A model generated the notes under the pieces. The model saw only the letters and a program-made list of their open reading frames with translations, did no database searches and was not told the DNA's origin. From Gammaproteobacteria bacterium (GTDB lineage: Bacteria; Pseudomonadota; Gammaproteobacteria; Berkiellales; Berkiellaceae), in contig VGTX01000056.1 in assembly GCA_016874315.1 (NCBI GenBank), positions 1-7,154 of the forward strand: a DNA stretch of 7,154 bases. Reading direction: 5' to 3'. Shown here in pieces: positions 1 to 5,624 of the stretch. The position numbers and the translations under genes were made by a program. Position 1 is the stretch's first letter. Each line of letters starts with the position of its first letter.

Positions 1-1
1 T

Positions 2-157
2 AATCATTTTTGGTCACCAAGCTATTGTGTTGTGTCGGTTGGTGGAGCAAGTTTAGAGGTGGTCAAGAGTTACATTCAGCATCAAAGAACACCGCCTTCT
101 GCAAAACAAATTAATCAATCAATAAAAATATCGGCCAAAAGCCGAGAGCTTGCTTGA
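2..157 (+). CDS. tnpA: IS200/IS605-family transposase TnpA, C-terminal part (5' end outside window)
   Basis: An open frame enters from the left edge and ends at TGA (155-157), giving 51 residues. The start WSPSYCVVSVGG followed by LEVVKSYIQHQ matches the end of Y1-type (HUH) single-strand transposases. In that family the helix with the Y-x-x-x-Q pattern carries the catalytic tyrosine that nicks and covalently holds the DNA end; here this would be Tyr24 of the fragment with Gln28. The HUH motif lies upstream and cannot be seen, so I cannot say whether the gene is intact. The tail after the catalytic helix is short and Lys/Ser rich, as is common. The gene runs convergent with pnuC and overlaps its 3' end by 43 bases. 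No tnpB lies downstream; one could lie to the left. Family assignment is confident and activity is unknown. Confidence 0.82.
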   Translation, partial: NHFWSPSYCVVSVGGASLEVVKSYIQHQRTPPSAKQINQSIKISAKSRELA

Positions 158-729
158 CCCGCCTCTGAAAGAAGTGGGGTTGCGCAAGCATTTTGCTCAT
201 ACTTATCCAACCATCGAATATATCCACGAAAAGCAAAGATAAGATATATCATTTTCTTTACTGCTAATAACCATAGTCCCGCACGAATATTCAAAACTAA
301 CGTCATTGCATCATGAATAATCCAAACAACCCACTGCTCAAGAAAGCTCAATACCATAAGAGCAAGGCCTGCGCACCCTGTAACCAAATTAAGCGCATCC
401 ACCCATGCGTCAGTCGAGCTGCATAGCTCTAAGATCTGAACTGTGCATATAGAAGCCACTATAATTGAGACGAGAAGATACGATCGCTGGAATCTATTCA
501 TCACTCTAATAGGAAAGATTGCCCAAAGTTGATACCCATAAAATGCAAAGATAAGATAAATCACATCGAGGAAAACATGCCCATAAAGGCCTATTGGCAA
601 ATAAATGGCAATCCCTAATAACGATCCAACGCAAATCCAAAGCCAAGCAAATCGATCGTATTCTGCAGCCCGCCATAAAGCCATCATAGAAATACTAATA
701 GATATCCATGAAAGAATCATTCCAGACAT
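115..729 (-). CDS. pnuC: Nicotinamide riboside transporter PnuC
   Basis: This 204-residue, strongly hydrophobic protein reads as about seven membrane helices. PnuC proteins carry nicotinamide riboside through the inner membrane by facilitated diffusion, and it is trapped inside by phosphorylation for NAD synthesis. Family marks are GLYGHVFLDVIY followed by YGYQLW (residues 47-69) and the C-terminal block LEQWVVWIIHD, then GLWLLAVKKMIYLIFAF and GYIRWL (to about residue 174). The usual Asn of the LENW-type motif is Gln here. The start codon directly abuts the ispA stop (TAAATG), with AAAAGG about 10 bases upstream inside ispA, so translation is probably coupled. Residues 184-204 are encoded by the antisense of the tnpA tail and its hairpin, and the stop codon lies inside tnpA. 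The native C-terminus was therefore probably replaced by an insertion, but all recognisable PnuC core is present. Confidence 0.85.
   Translation of the reverse strand: MSGMILSWISISISMMALWRAAEYDRFAWLWICVGSLLGIAIYLPIGLYGHVFLDVIYLIFAFYGYQLWAIFPIRVMNRFQRSYLLVSIIVASICTVQILELCSSTDAWVDALNLVTGCAGLALMVLSFLEQWVVWIIHDAMTLVLNIRAGLWLLAVKKMIYLIFAFRGYIRWLDKYEQNACATPLLSEAGQASSRLLADIFID
158..178 (+). repeat. Imperfect hairpin just after tnpA stop, candidate right-end hairpin of the IS
   Basis: The hairpin begins at the base after the tnpA stop. Arm 158-166 pairs with arm 170-178 around a GAA loop: nine positions, of which seven are Watson-Crick, one is G-T (161/175) and one is a C-A mismatch (163/173). IS200/IS605 elements carry subterminal imperfect hairpins recognised by TnpA as single-stranded DNA, and the right one usually follows the last transposase gene closely. 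Position and shape fit that role. The exact element end and cleavage site cannot be placed from sequence alone. It could also serve as a terminator for tnpA, but no T-run follows at once. Confidence 0.5.
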
Positions 730-1629
730 TTAGCTGATACCTTTTGTTTTGGCACAGCTTTTTTTAAGCAAATCTAGCAAAAATTCCCACCGCTCGGATT
801 TGTCACGCTGATCTATAACTGCAATATGCTTTTCGTATAAATCAATTACCAATCGCTCAGCATCCACTCGACTCTTGTAATGCAAGATGGTTTTTTTATC
901 ATTTTTTCGATCGCTCTGTCCCATGCGACCAATCACACTCATTGGTAAATCATCTTGTAAATCATCTTGAATTTGAAAAGCCAGCCCCAGATCTAATCCC
1001 AAACATGAAAGCCAATCTTGCTCACTGATAGAATTTGTAATCAAAGCAGGCCCAAGACAAGAAAAGCGAAACAATTCGCCGGTTTTGTACCGATACATTT
1101 GGCAAAGGCCATCATATGAATTTGGCTCAATAGATAAATCAATCCACTGACCGAGAATAAGACGATCGGCACCTATACAATCCGTAAAAAGCTTTATAAT
1201 CTGAACTTGTACGTGTGCTGGCCAAAAACTATGCCGGACCAAATGCGCCAAAGCTTCTGTTAAAAGCGCATCGCCAATTAAAATCGCATCGGCTTCATTG
1301 AAACGCCTATGGGCAGATAATTTTCCTCGCCGAAAATCATCATTATCCATTGCTGGCAAATCATCATGAACCAATGTATATGTATGAAGCAATTCAATAG
1401 CGACGGCCAATGGATCGAGTGCAACAAGTGGAATATTTAGGGCATGCCCAATACTATAACAAAAAAGAGCCCGAATATTTTTCCCTTCATTTTTTAAGGG
1501 ATAAATGACTCGATCAAGCCATGCTTGTGGACTATCTTTTAACTTTTGATGAATATACTGTAAACACAGGCCACGAACTCTTTCTTTCCAAGATTCGATT
1601 TGCTTAATTCTGCACAGTGTCTTCGTCAT
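730..1629 (-). CDS. ispA: Farnesyl diphosphate synthase (geranyltranstransferase)
   Basis: A 299-residue trans-isoprenyl diphosphate synthase, the usual length for bacterial IspA. It condenses dimethylallyl or geranyl diphosphate with isopentenyl diphosphate to give farnesyl diphosphate, feeding undecaprenyl-phosphate and quinone side-chain synthesis. The first Asp-rich motif is HDDLPAMDNDD (88-98), with Tyr84 five residues before it as in farnesyl-chain enzymes. Diphosphate-binding Lys50 and Arg53 lie in GKNIRA, a drifted form of GKRLRP, and His82 is kept. Further motifs are HRRFNEADAILIGDALL (107-123), GQWIDL (160-165), KTGE (182-185) and the second Asp-rich motif QDDLQDD (221-227). All Mg-diphosphate ligands are present, so it should be active despite being rather diverged. 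The start lies within xseB (26-base overlap) with only a weak ribosome site, suggesting coupling to xseB. The order xseB-ispA is conserved in proteobacteria. Chain length is inferred, not proven. Confidence 0.92.
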   Translation of the reverse strand: MTKTLCRIKQIESWKERVRGLCLQYIHQKLKDSPQAWLDRVIYPLKNEGKNIRALFCYSIGHALNIPLVALDPLAVAIELLHTYTLVHDDLPAMDNDDFRRGKLSAHRRFNEADAILIGDALLTEALAHLVRHSFWPAHVQVQIIKLFTDCIGADRLILGQWIDLSIEPNSYDGLCQMYRYKTGELFRFSCLGPALITNSISEQDWLSCLGLDLGLAFQIQDDLQDDLPMSVIGRMGQSDRKNDKKTILHYKSRVDAERLVIDLYEKHIAVIDQRDKSERWEFLLDLLKKSCAKTKGIS

Positions 1630-1825
1630 ATCGATCGTGTAGTTGCTTCATATGTTGCTCAGCCGCTTTCAAATAATTTCGGCATTGCTGCAGAAGGGCA
1701 AGACCCTCTTCATACTGTACAAGAGCCTTTCTAAATGGAAGGTCACCTTTTTCAAGCTGCGCATGAATCTCTTCAAGCTTGGCTAACATTGCTTCAATAT
1801 CTAACTCAGTATTGAGGGTATCCAT
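1604..1825 (-). CDS. xseB: Exodeoxyribonuclease VII small subunit
   Basis: This is a 73-residue helical, acidic protein. XseB binds the large subunit XseA in several copies to form exonuclease VII, which degrades single-stranded DNA from both ends into short oligonucleotides in repair and recombination. The diagnostic run is LAKLEEIHAQLEKGDLPF (residues 14-31), followed by a coiled-coil segment ALVQYEEGLALLQQCR and a Lys/Glu-rich helix, matching the family's usual LEEIVxxLExGDLPLEEAL pattern and length. No clear Shine-Dalgarno precedes the ATG (only TTTTTAAG), but the start gives the normal family N-terminus. It is the first gene of the xseB-ispA-pnuC cluster, 72 bases downstream of the DUF445 gene on the same strand, and may be read through from it. 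xseA is not in the window. Confidence 0.92.
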   Translation of the reverse strand: MDTLNTELDIEAMLAKLEEIHAQLEKGDLPFRKALVQYEEGLALLQQCRNYLKAAEQHMKQLHDRYDEDTVQN

Positions 1826-1897
1826 CTTAAAAATACAGAAAAAACAACTCTAATTACAATATCACACTGATACCCAAAGCACCACTGCATGTTTATT

Positions 1898-2554
1898 TTA
1901 AGGGCATACAATGAGTAATGATAGAACCCCAAAAAGCATTCCAAAAAAAGCACCCCAAATCACAAGCCATTGAAGATTTTCATCGAGTATCTTCCAGATT
2001 AAATCTTTAACATCTGCCGGTGAAAGAGTTGCAATCTGTTTTGCAAGATAATGATCCCAATACGCGCGATCCATGCCTTCAAGTACGATATTTTCTAGCT
2101 GTAGATCTTTTAATAGCTGAGTAAATTGCTCCATACTCATAAGCTGCACTAGCATCCCAATCGAACTTGCAGCAAGCCTTGGGTGCAGCTTTTTCGCTAA
2201 TACCTGATAATCCCAGTTAATATGCTCCTTTGTAACGGGCTTTGAAAATAAGTGTTCAATTAAAGTCTCTTTGAGATTGGATTGAAAATGTGGAAAATTT
2301 TGCTCAATCATTCCGGATTTCCAAATACCTGGAACTTTCTCAAAAATCATCCACAACGCTAAAGTATTTGTTACAGAGCCGGATAGTCCATAGAGCCCAA
2401 TCGTTACCAAAATCTGGGAAATAAAGGTGCTATGCCCGAGTACACGTGTGATGACACCTAAACATACGGCACTCAGTAACATCACATTACAAAAAGAAGC
2501 AAGCCCTAAAAGCTTTCGCAAACTATATCGTTTTCCCATCTGTTCCGATTTCAT
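1898..2554 (-). CDS. Short DUF445-family membrane protein
   Basis: The chosen start gives 218 residues. One membrane segment lies near residues 17-37 and a second near 45-71, the latter ending in the motif GSVTNTLALWMIF, followed by PGIWKSGMIEQN. This is the DUF445 hallmark (a TN-x-LA-x-x-M-x-F stretch, then a G-x-I element). The middle (about 80-185) is soluble and helical, and a C-terminal hydrophobic helix (about 194-216) closes the protein, the usual DUF445 layout. Many members exceed 350 residues, so this is a compact version. Function of the family is unknown and I assign none. The start is uncertain. ATG at 2554 has GGAG 10 bases upstream, ATG at 2560 has the same GGAG only 4 bases away, and TTG at 2584 would extend the frame further. 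A candidate promoter with palindromes lies just upstream. Confidence 0.72.
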   Translation of the reverse strand: MKSEQMGKRYSLRKLLGLASFCNVMLLSAVCLGVITRVLGHSTFISQILVTIGLYGLSGSVTNTLALWMIFEKVPGIWKSGMIEQNFPHFQSNLKETLIEHLFSKPVTKEHINWDYQVLAKKLHPRLAASSIGMLVQLMSMEQFTQLLKDLQLENIVLEGMDRAYWDHYLAKQIATLSPADVKDLIWKILDENLQWLVIWGAFFGMLFGVLSLLIVCP

Positions 2555-2647
2555 ATTCATTAAGCTCCACTCATACTTTCTCAAACTGACTCAACCAGAC
2601 TCGTTAAAGAATGTCAGCCGGATCGAATCAGTTACATAACTTTTATT

Positions 2648-2679
2648 AAAATATACGATTATCGTATTGATATCAATAC
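2648..2679 (-). promoter_or_regulatory. Candidate promoter with overlapping palindromes upstream of the DUF445 gene
   Basis: On the minus strand, TTGATA (2676-2671) and TATTTT (2653-2648) are 17 bases apart and could form a sigma70 promoter reading into the DUF445 gene, with a leader of about 90 bases. Two inverted repeats cover this site. GTATTGATATCAATAC (2664-2679) is a perfect 16-base palindrome over the -35. ATACGAT-T-ATCGTAT (2653-2667) is a 15-base repeat over the spacer, and the two share four bases. Such placement suits a repressor operator, but no regulator is identified. Alternatively the second repeat followed by ATTTTAAT could be a weak terminator for the upstream gene ending at 2683. 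Confidence 0.35.
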
Positions 2680-2682
2680 TAA

Positions 2683-3135
2683 TTATATAAGTTTAAGTGC
2701 AAGTAACCCGCGAGTAACAAGATGCAATCCATTAAATGTAAACATGTACATAATCGCATTAGCAAAGACAGGAGCAGCAATCAGATTTGGAGCACCTAAA
2801 GCCGATCCAAGTACAGAGCAAATAATCAAGGTCATAAACACCATAGCGGATTTCATAGACCACAATAATGTATCGTGATACTGTCTATCTGTTGCAGAAA
2901 GCTTGATGTTTTTAACTTTTTCTTGTGATTCTGCAAATTGCTCACCTAATTTGGGCCCAAGCATTTGCTTAGCAAGCCCATTCCATATCTGGGACTTAAA
3001 AAACACTGGAGCAACAAGTAAAACTTGTAGCAATACATTCGAGCGATAGAATAAAACAATTGCAGGATGATTTATTAAATATGCTGCAACTCCACAAGTA
3101 ATCATGATTTGAACAGGTAAAAAGCGACTTTTCAT
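2683..3135 (-). CDS. Uncharacterised integral membrane protein, 150 residues
   Basis: I do not recognise this family. Hydrophobic stretches are seen at about 5-29, 33-46, 94-113 and 117-140, suggesting four membrane segments. A charged, soluble loop (about 47-92, rich in Lys, Glu and Gln, containing LGPKLGEQFAESQEKVKN) sits between the second and third. The C-terminus is short and basic (TRGLLALKLI). The third and fourth segments hold small-residue runs (SVLGSALGAPNLIAAP). A good ribosome site (AAGAGG, 5 bases before ATG) and typical codon use support a real gene. It precedes the DUF445 membrane gene on the same strand, about 128 bases upstream of its chosen start, and is divergent from nusB. 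A link in function to the DUF445 protein is only a guess from adjacency. Confidence 0.7.
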   Translation of the reverse strand: MKSRFLPVQIMITCGVAAYLINHPAIVLFYRSNVLLQVLLVAPVFFKSQIWNGLAKQMLGPKLGEQFAESQEKVKNIKLSATDRQYHDTLLWSMKSAMVFMTLIICSVLGSALGAPNLIAAPVFANAIMYMFTFNGLHLVTRGLLALKLI

Positions 3136-3330
3136 AGAAACCTCTTTTAAATTTGCAATTAAAACAATAACAAATCGTGAATGAGAAGAATATACACGAT
3201 CATGTTGAGCATAATCTATGAGTGCGATCTTTGTATTTTTAAAAAGAATAACTGGAGTAGACAGAATGCATCAATATGCTCATCTTTCAGTTTATTTAAG
3301 AATATCTTTCCAGCAATCAGTGCGCGAGTA

Positions 3331-3359
3331 TTGAAAAATACTGAAATCTCTTGGATAAT
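3331..3359 (+). promoter_or_regulatory. Sigma70-like promoter for nusB
   Basis: TTGAAA (3331-3336) and GATAAT (3354-3359) each match the consensus at five of six positions and are separated by exactly 17 bases. Transcription would start near 3366, giving a leader of about 37 bases before the nusB ATG, which contains GAGGA 8 bases from the start. A small perfect 6-base-pair hairpin (AGTATT-GAAA-AATACT, 3327-3342) overlaps the -35, probably by chance. The rest of the 267-base region 3136-3402 shows no gene I can support. Confidence 0.55.
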
Positions 3360-3402
3360 TCTAGCTCATTGTCAAATATAAAAAATGTTGAGGAATTTTT
3401 AG

Positions 3403-3837
3403 ATGGATCAGTATAAAAAACGACATAACGCACGTTGCGTTGCAGCACAGTGCCTCTATAGCACCATTATTAATCCTCAAGATTCCTGGAAACATGCCCT
3501 CGATGCTTTACAAGAGATCGAAAATAATAATATCCCATTGTCGTTTGACCGACCATTTACTGAATATCTTATTGAAACCTGCCTTGAAAACGCAGACCAG
3601 TACGAAGAAGCACTTTCTCCTCATCTTAAGCATGGAATTCGCTCATTGCATCCTATCGACCGCGCGATTGTCTGGATTGCTTGCTGCGAACTCAATCAAA
3701 AACCTCTCCTCACAACAAGAGCAATCATTCTTAATGAATGCTTGACTCTCATTCGCGAGCTTAGCGAAGAACAAAGCGTTAAATTTCTCAACGCTCTGCT
3801 CGATCGCTACGCCAATGATTTAGGACTAACACAATAA
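3403..3837 (+). CDS. nusB: Transcription antitermination factor NusB
   Basis: A 144-residue all-helical protein of normal NusB length. NusB pairs with NusE (ribosomal protein S10), binds the boxA RNA element and helps build the antitermination complex on rRNA operons. The N-terminus is basic (KKRHNARCVAAQCLYS, residues 5-20), matching the RRxARxxAxQaLY motif that forms the RNA-binding surface. The C-terminal half has the family pattern: LHPIDRAIVWIACCEL (about 82-97), then a variant of the usual INEaveLAK helix (AIILNECLTLIREL) and VKFLNALLDRYA (about 126-137), equivalent to KFVNGVLD. A clear ribosome site and promoter precede it. It stands alone here, not beside the riboflavin genes (ribH) that often precede nusB in proteobacteria. 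It converges with ettA across two hairpins. Confidence 0.93.
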   Translation: MDQYKKRHNARCVAAQCLYSTIINPQDSWKHALDALQEIENNNIPLSFDRPFTEYLIETCLENADQYEEALSPHLKHGIRSLHPIDRAIVWIACCELNQKPLLTTRAIILNECLTLIRELSEEQSVKFLNALLDRYANDLGLTQ

Positions 3838-3858
3838 ATTTCTCATTTACTGTGTTAG
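3826..3858. terminator. Hairpin spanning the nusB stop codon (convergent terminator candidate)
   Basis: CTAACACA (3826-3833) pairs with TGTGTTAG (3851-3858). After one A/C mismatch, TAAAT (3835-3839) pairs with ATTTA (3845-3849) around a TTCTC loop, giving 13 pairs in all. The stem includes the last codons and the stop of nusB. There is no T-run on either side, so it may act together with the next hairpin, slow polymerase, or protect mRNA 3' ends of both convergent genes. Confidence 0.5.
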
Positions 3859-3863
3859 CTAGA

Positions 3864-3884
3864 ACGGAGAGTTTTACTCTCCGT
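3864..3884. terminator. Perfect hairpin spanning the ettA stop codon (convergent terminator candidate)
   Basis: ACGGAGAGT (3864-3872) and ACTCTCCGT (3876-3884) form a perfect 9-base-pair stem with a TTT loop. On the plus strand it is followed by CTCTTAATTTTG, a moderate T-rich tract, so it fits best as the nusB terminator. On the minus strand the stem contains the last ettA codons and its TAA, but no T-run follows. It lies only 5 bases from the preceding hairpin. Confidence 0.6.
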
Positions 3885-5547
3885 CTCTTAATTTTGTATA
3901 TCTCTTTTTCTTATCATCATTACTGCTAATTTGGTGGTATTCAGCATACTCTGAGAAGTTACCTTCAAACCACTCAACGCGCCCTTCACCATCAAAACAT
4001 AAAACGTGCGTTGCAATTCGGTCAAGGAACCAGCGATCGTGAGAAATCACCAGAGCAACACCCGGGAATTGCACAAGTGCATGCTCTAATGCACGCAAAG
4101 TTTCAACATCTAGGTCATTAGTTGGCTCATCAAGCAGCAATACGTTACCGCCTGAGCGTAACAACTTCGCAAGGTGCACGCGATTTCTCTCTCCACCTGA
4201 TAAAGATCCAATGCGTTTTTGTTGGTCCGATCCAGAGAAGTTAAACCGCCATACATAAGCTCGAGATGGCGTTACGTAACTGCCAACAGTGATAAAATCA
4301 AGGCCATCTGAGATTTCTTCCCAAACAGTTTTGCTATCATCTAAATGGTCACGAGCCTGGTCAACATAAGCCAATTTCACAGTCTGACCAACATGAACAA
4401 CACCAGCAGAAGGCTGAATTTTGCCAGCGATCATTTTAAACAATGTAGACTTCCCAGCTCCATTTGGACCAATAATTCCCACAATGGCTCCAGGTGGTAC
4501 TGTAAACGATAAATCAGTCATGAGATTCTTACCATCAGAATAATGATAAGAGACGTTTTCTAAACGAATAACGTCTTGCCCCAATCTTGGCCCTGGCGGA
4601 ATGTATAAACTTTGGGTCTCAGCGCGCTGCTGAAACTCTCTTGAGCATAATTCCTCAAACTGCGCCAATCGAGACTTGCTCTTCTTTTGACGAGCCTTAG
4701 AACCGCTACGCACCCACTCAAGCTCTTCTTCAACAAGTTTTTGATGGGAAATTTCTTTCGCCTTTTCTTGCTTCAATCGCTCTGCACGAAGCTCCAAGAA
4801 ATGGCTATAGTTCCCTTGATATGGATAGCCATGACCACGATCGAGCTCTAGAATCCACCCTGCAACATTATCAAGGAAATACCGATCGTGCGTTACAGCA
4901 ATTACAGTACCCTGGAAATCACGAAGGAACTGCTCTAGCCATGAAACAGATAGCGCATCTAAGTGGTTAGTTGGCTCATCAAGTAATAAAACATCTGGAC
5001 GCGACAATAATACAGTTGCAAGAGCAACGCGACGCTTTTCACCCCCAGATAACGGCCCAACTAATGCATCTTGAGGCGGTAAATGTAATGCAAAAGATGC
5101 ACGCTCAATATGTCGATCGAGATTCCACAAGTCCAAGTGTTCTATTTTTTCAGTCACAAAGCTATAGCGATCCATAATTTTTGCAAGCAAATCATCATCT
5201 GTTACAGTGCCCAATTGCTCAAGAAGAGCATCATTCTCTCTAAGAAACGCAATTTGCTCACTTAATCCATCTTCGATATTCTCGCGTACAGTTTTATTCG
5301 GATCGAGAACTGGTTCTTGAGGAAGATAGCAGATTTTCAAATGCCCTTCATACGTCATTTCACCATTAAATTCCTTATCAACCCCAGCAATAATTTTCAG
5401 CAAGGTCGATTTCCCAGAACCGTTAATACCTAAAACACCGATTTTTGCTCCGTAGAAAAAAGATAAATAAATATCCTTTAGAATTTCCTTTTGAGGTGGA
5501 ACAATTTTTGTCACCCCAGTCATAGAAAAGATTGTTTTTTCTGCCAT
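3874..5547 (-). CDS. ettA: Energy-dependent translational throttle protein EttA (ABC-F ATPase)
   Basis: At 557 residues this is close to E. coli EttA (555). It is a soluble ABC-F protein that binds the ribosomal E site and gates the first elongation step according to ATP/ADP level. Domain 1 has Walker A GINGSGKST (40-48), the arm insertion (about 95-140), signature LSGGE (166-170) and DEPTNHLD (190-197). The linker (about 242-322) contains the P-site tRNA interaction motif, including LEWVRSGSKARQKKSKSR (276-293), which separates EttA from Uup and YheS types. Domain 2 has GPNGAGKST (360-368), LSGGE (449-453) and DEPTNDLD (473-480), and the typical ISHDRWFLDRIATH follows. Both catalytic glutamates (191, 474) are present. 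The start agrees with the family N-terminus; the only ribosome site is AAGAG close to the ATG. A TTGACA (5631-5626, minus strand) could be a -35, but its -10 is poor. It is divergent from glyA. Confidence 0.96.
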   Translation of the reverse strand: MAEKTIFSMTGVTKIVPPQKEILKDIYLSFFYGAKIGVLGINGSGKSTLLKIIAGVDKEFNGEMTYEGHLKICYLPQEPVLDPNKTVRENIEDGLSEQIAFLRENDALLEQLGTVTDDDLLAKIMDRYSFVTEKIEHLDLWNLDRHIERASFALHLPPQDALVGPLSGGEKRRVALATVLLSRPDVLLLDEPTNHLDALSVSWLEQFLRDFQGTVIAVTHDRYFLDNVAGWILELDRGHGYPYQGNYSHFLELRAERLKQEKAKEISHQKLVEEELEWVRSGSKARQKKSKSRLAQFEELCSREFQQRAETQSLYIPPGPRLGQDVIRLENVSYHYSDGKNLMTDLSFTVPPGAIVGIIGPNGAGKSTLFKMIAGKIQPSAGVVHVGQTVKLAYVDQARDHLDDSKTVWEEISDGLDFITVGSYVTPSRAYVWRFNFSGSDQQKRIGSLSGGERNRVHLAKLLRSGGNVLLLDEPTNDLDVETLRALEHALVQFPGVALVISHDRWFLDRIATHVLCFDGEGRVEWFEGNFSEYAEYHQISSNDDKKKRYTKLRDGE

Positions 5548-5624
5548 AACTCTTGGCCCATAATCAAAGATAGTTTACTCTATCATAAGCACACGACAGA
5601 CTGTAGTAGATCAAGGAGTGAACA

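Noticed and set aside
730..1629. IspA as a degenerate, inactive paralogue because of drift in the GKRxRP and GMxxGQ motifs
   Set aside because: Both Asp-rich motifs, Lys50, Arg53, His82, Gln161, Asp164 and Lys182-Thr183 are retained, so activity is the simpler reading.
2427..2639. 70-residue open frame on the plus strand
   Set aside because: It is antisense to the DUF445 gene start and its promoter region, with no ribosome site or family resemblance.
3174..3200. ATCGTG...CACGAT inverted repeat upstream of the unknown membrane gene
   Set aside because: The arms are six bases with a 15-base spacer and no promoter elements at a fitting distance; too weak to call.
3181..3381. 66-residue open frame on the plus strand between the unknown membrane gene and nusB
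   Set aside because: It has no ribosome site, a Cys/Ile/Lys-rich composition typical of translated intergenic AT-rich DNA and no recognisable motif, and it overlaps the nusB promoter.
3440..3745. 101-residue open frame on the plus strand
   Set aside because: It is a shifted-frame shadow inside nusB, whose own frame carries clear NusB motifs.
4971..5177. 68-residue open frame on the plus strand
   Set aside because: It is antisense to the conserved ATP-binding region of ettA.
5569..5584. Inverted repeat GATAG-TTTACT-CTATC between ettA and glyA as an operator
   Set aside because: There are only five pairs per arm and no well-defined promoter around it, which is within chance for AT-rich DNA.
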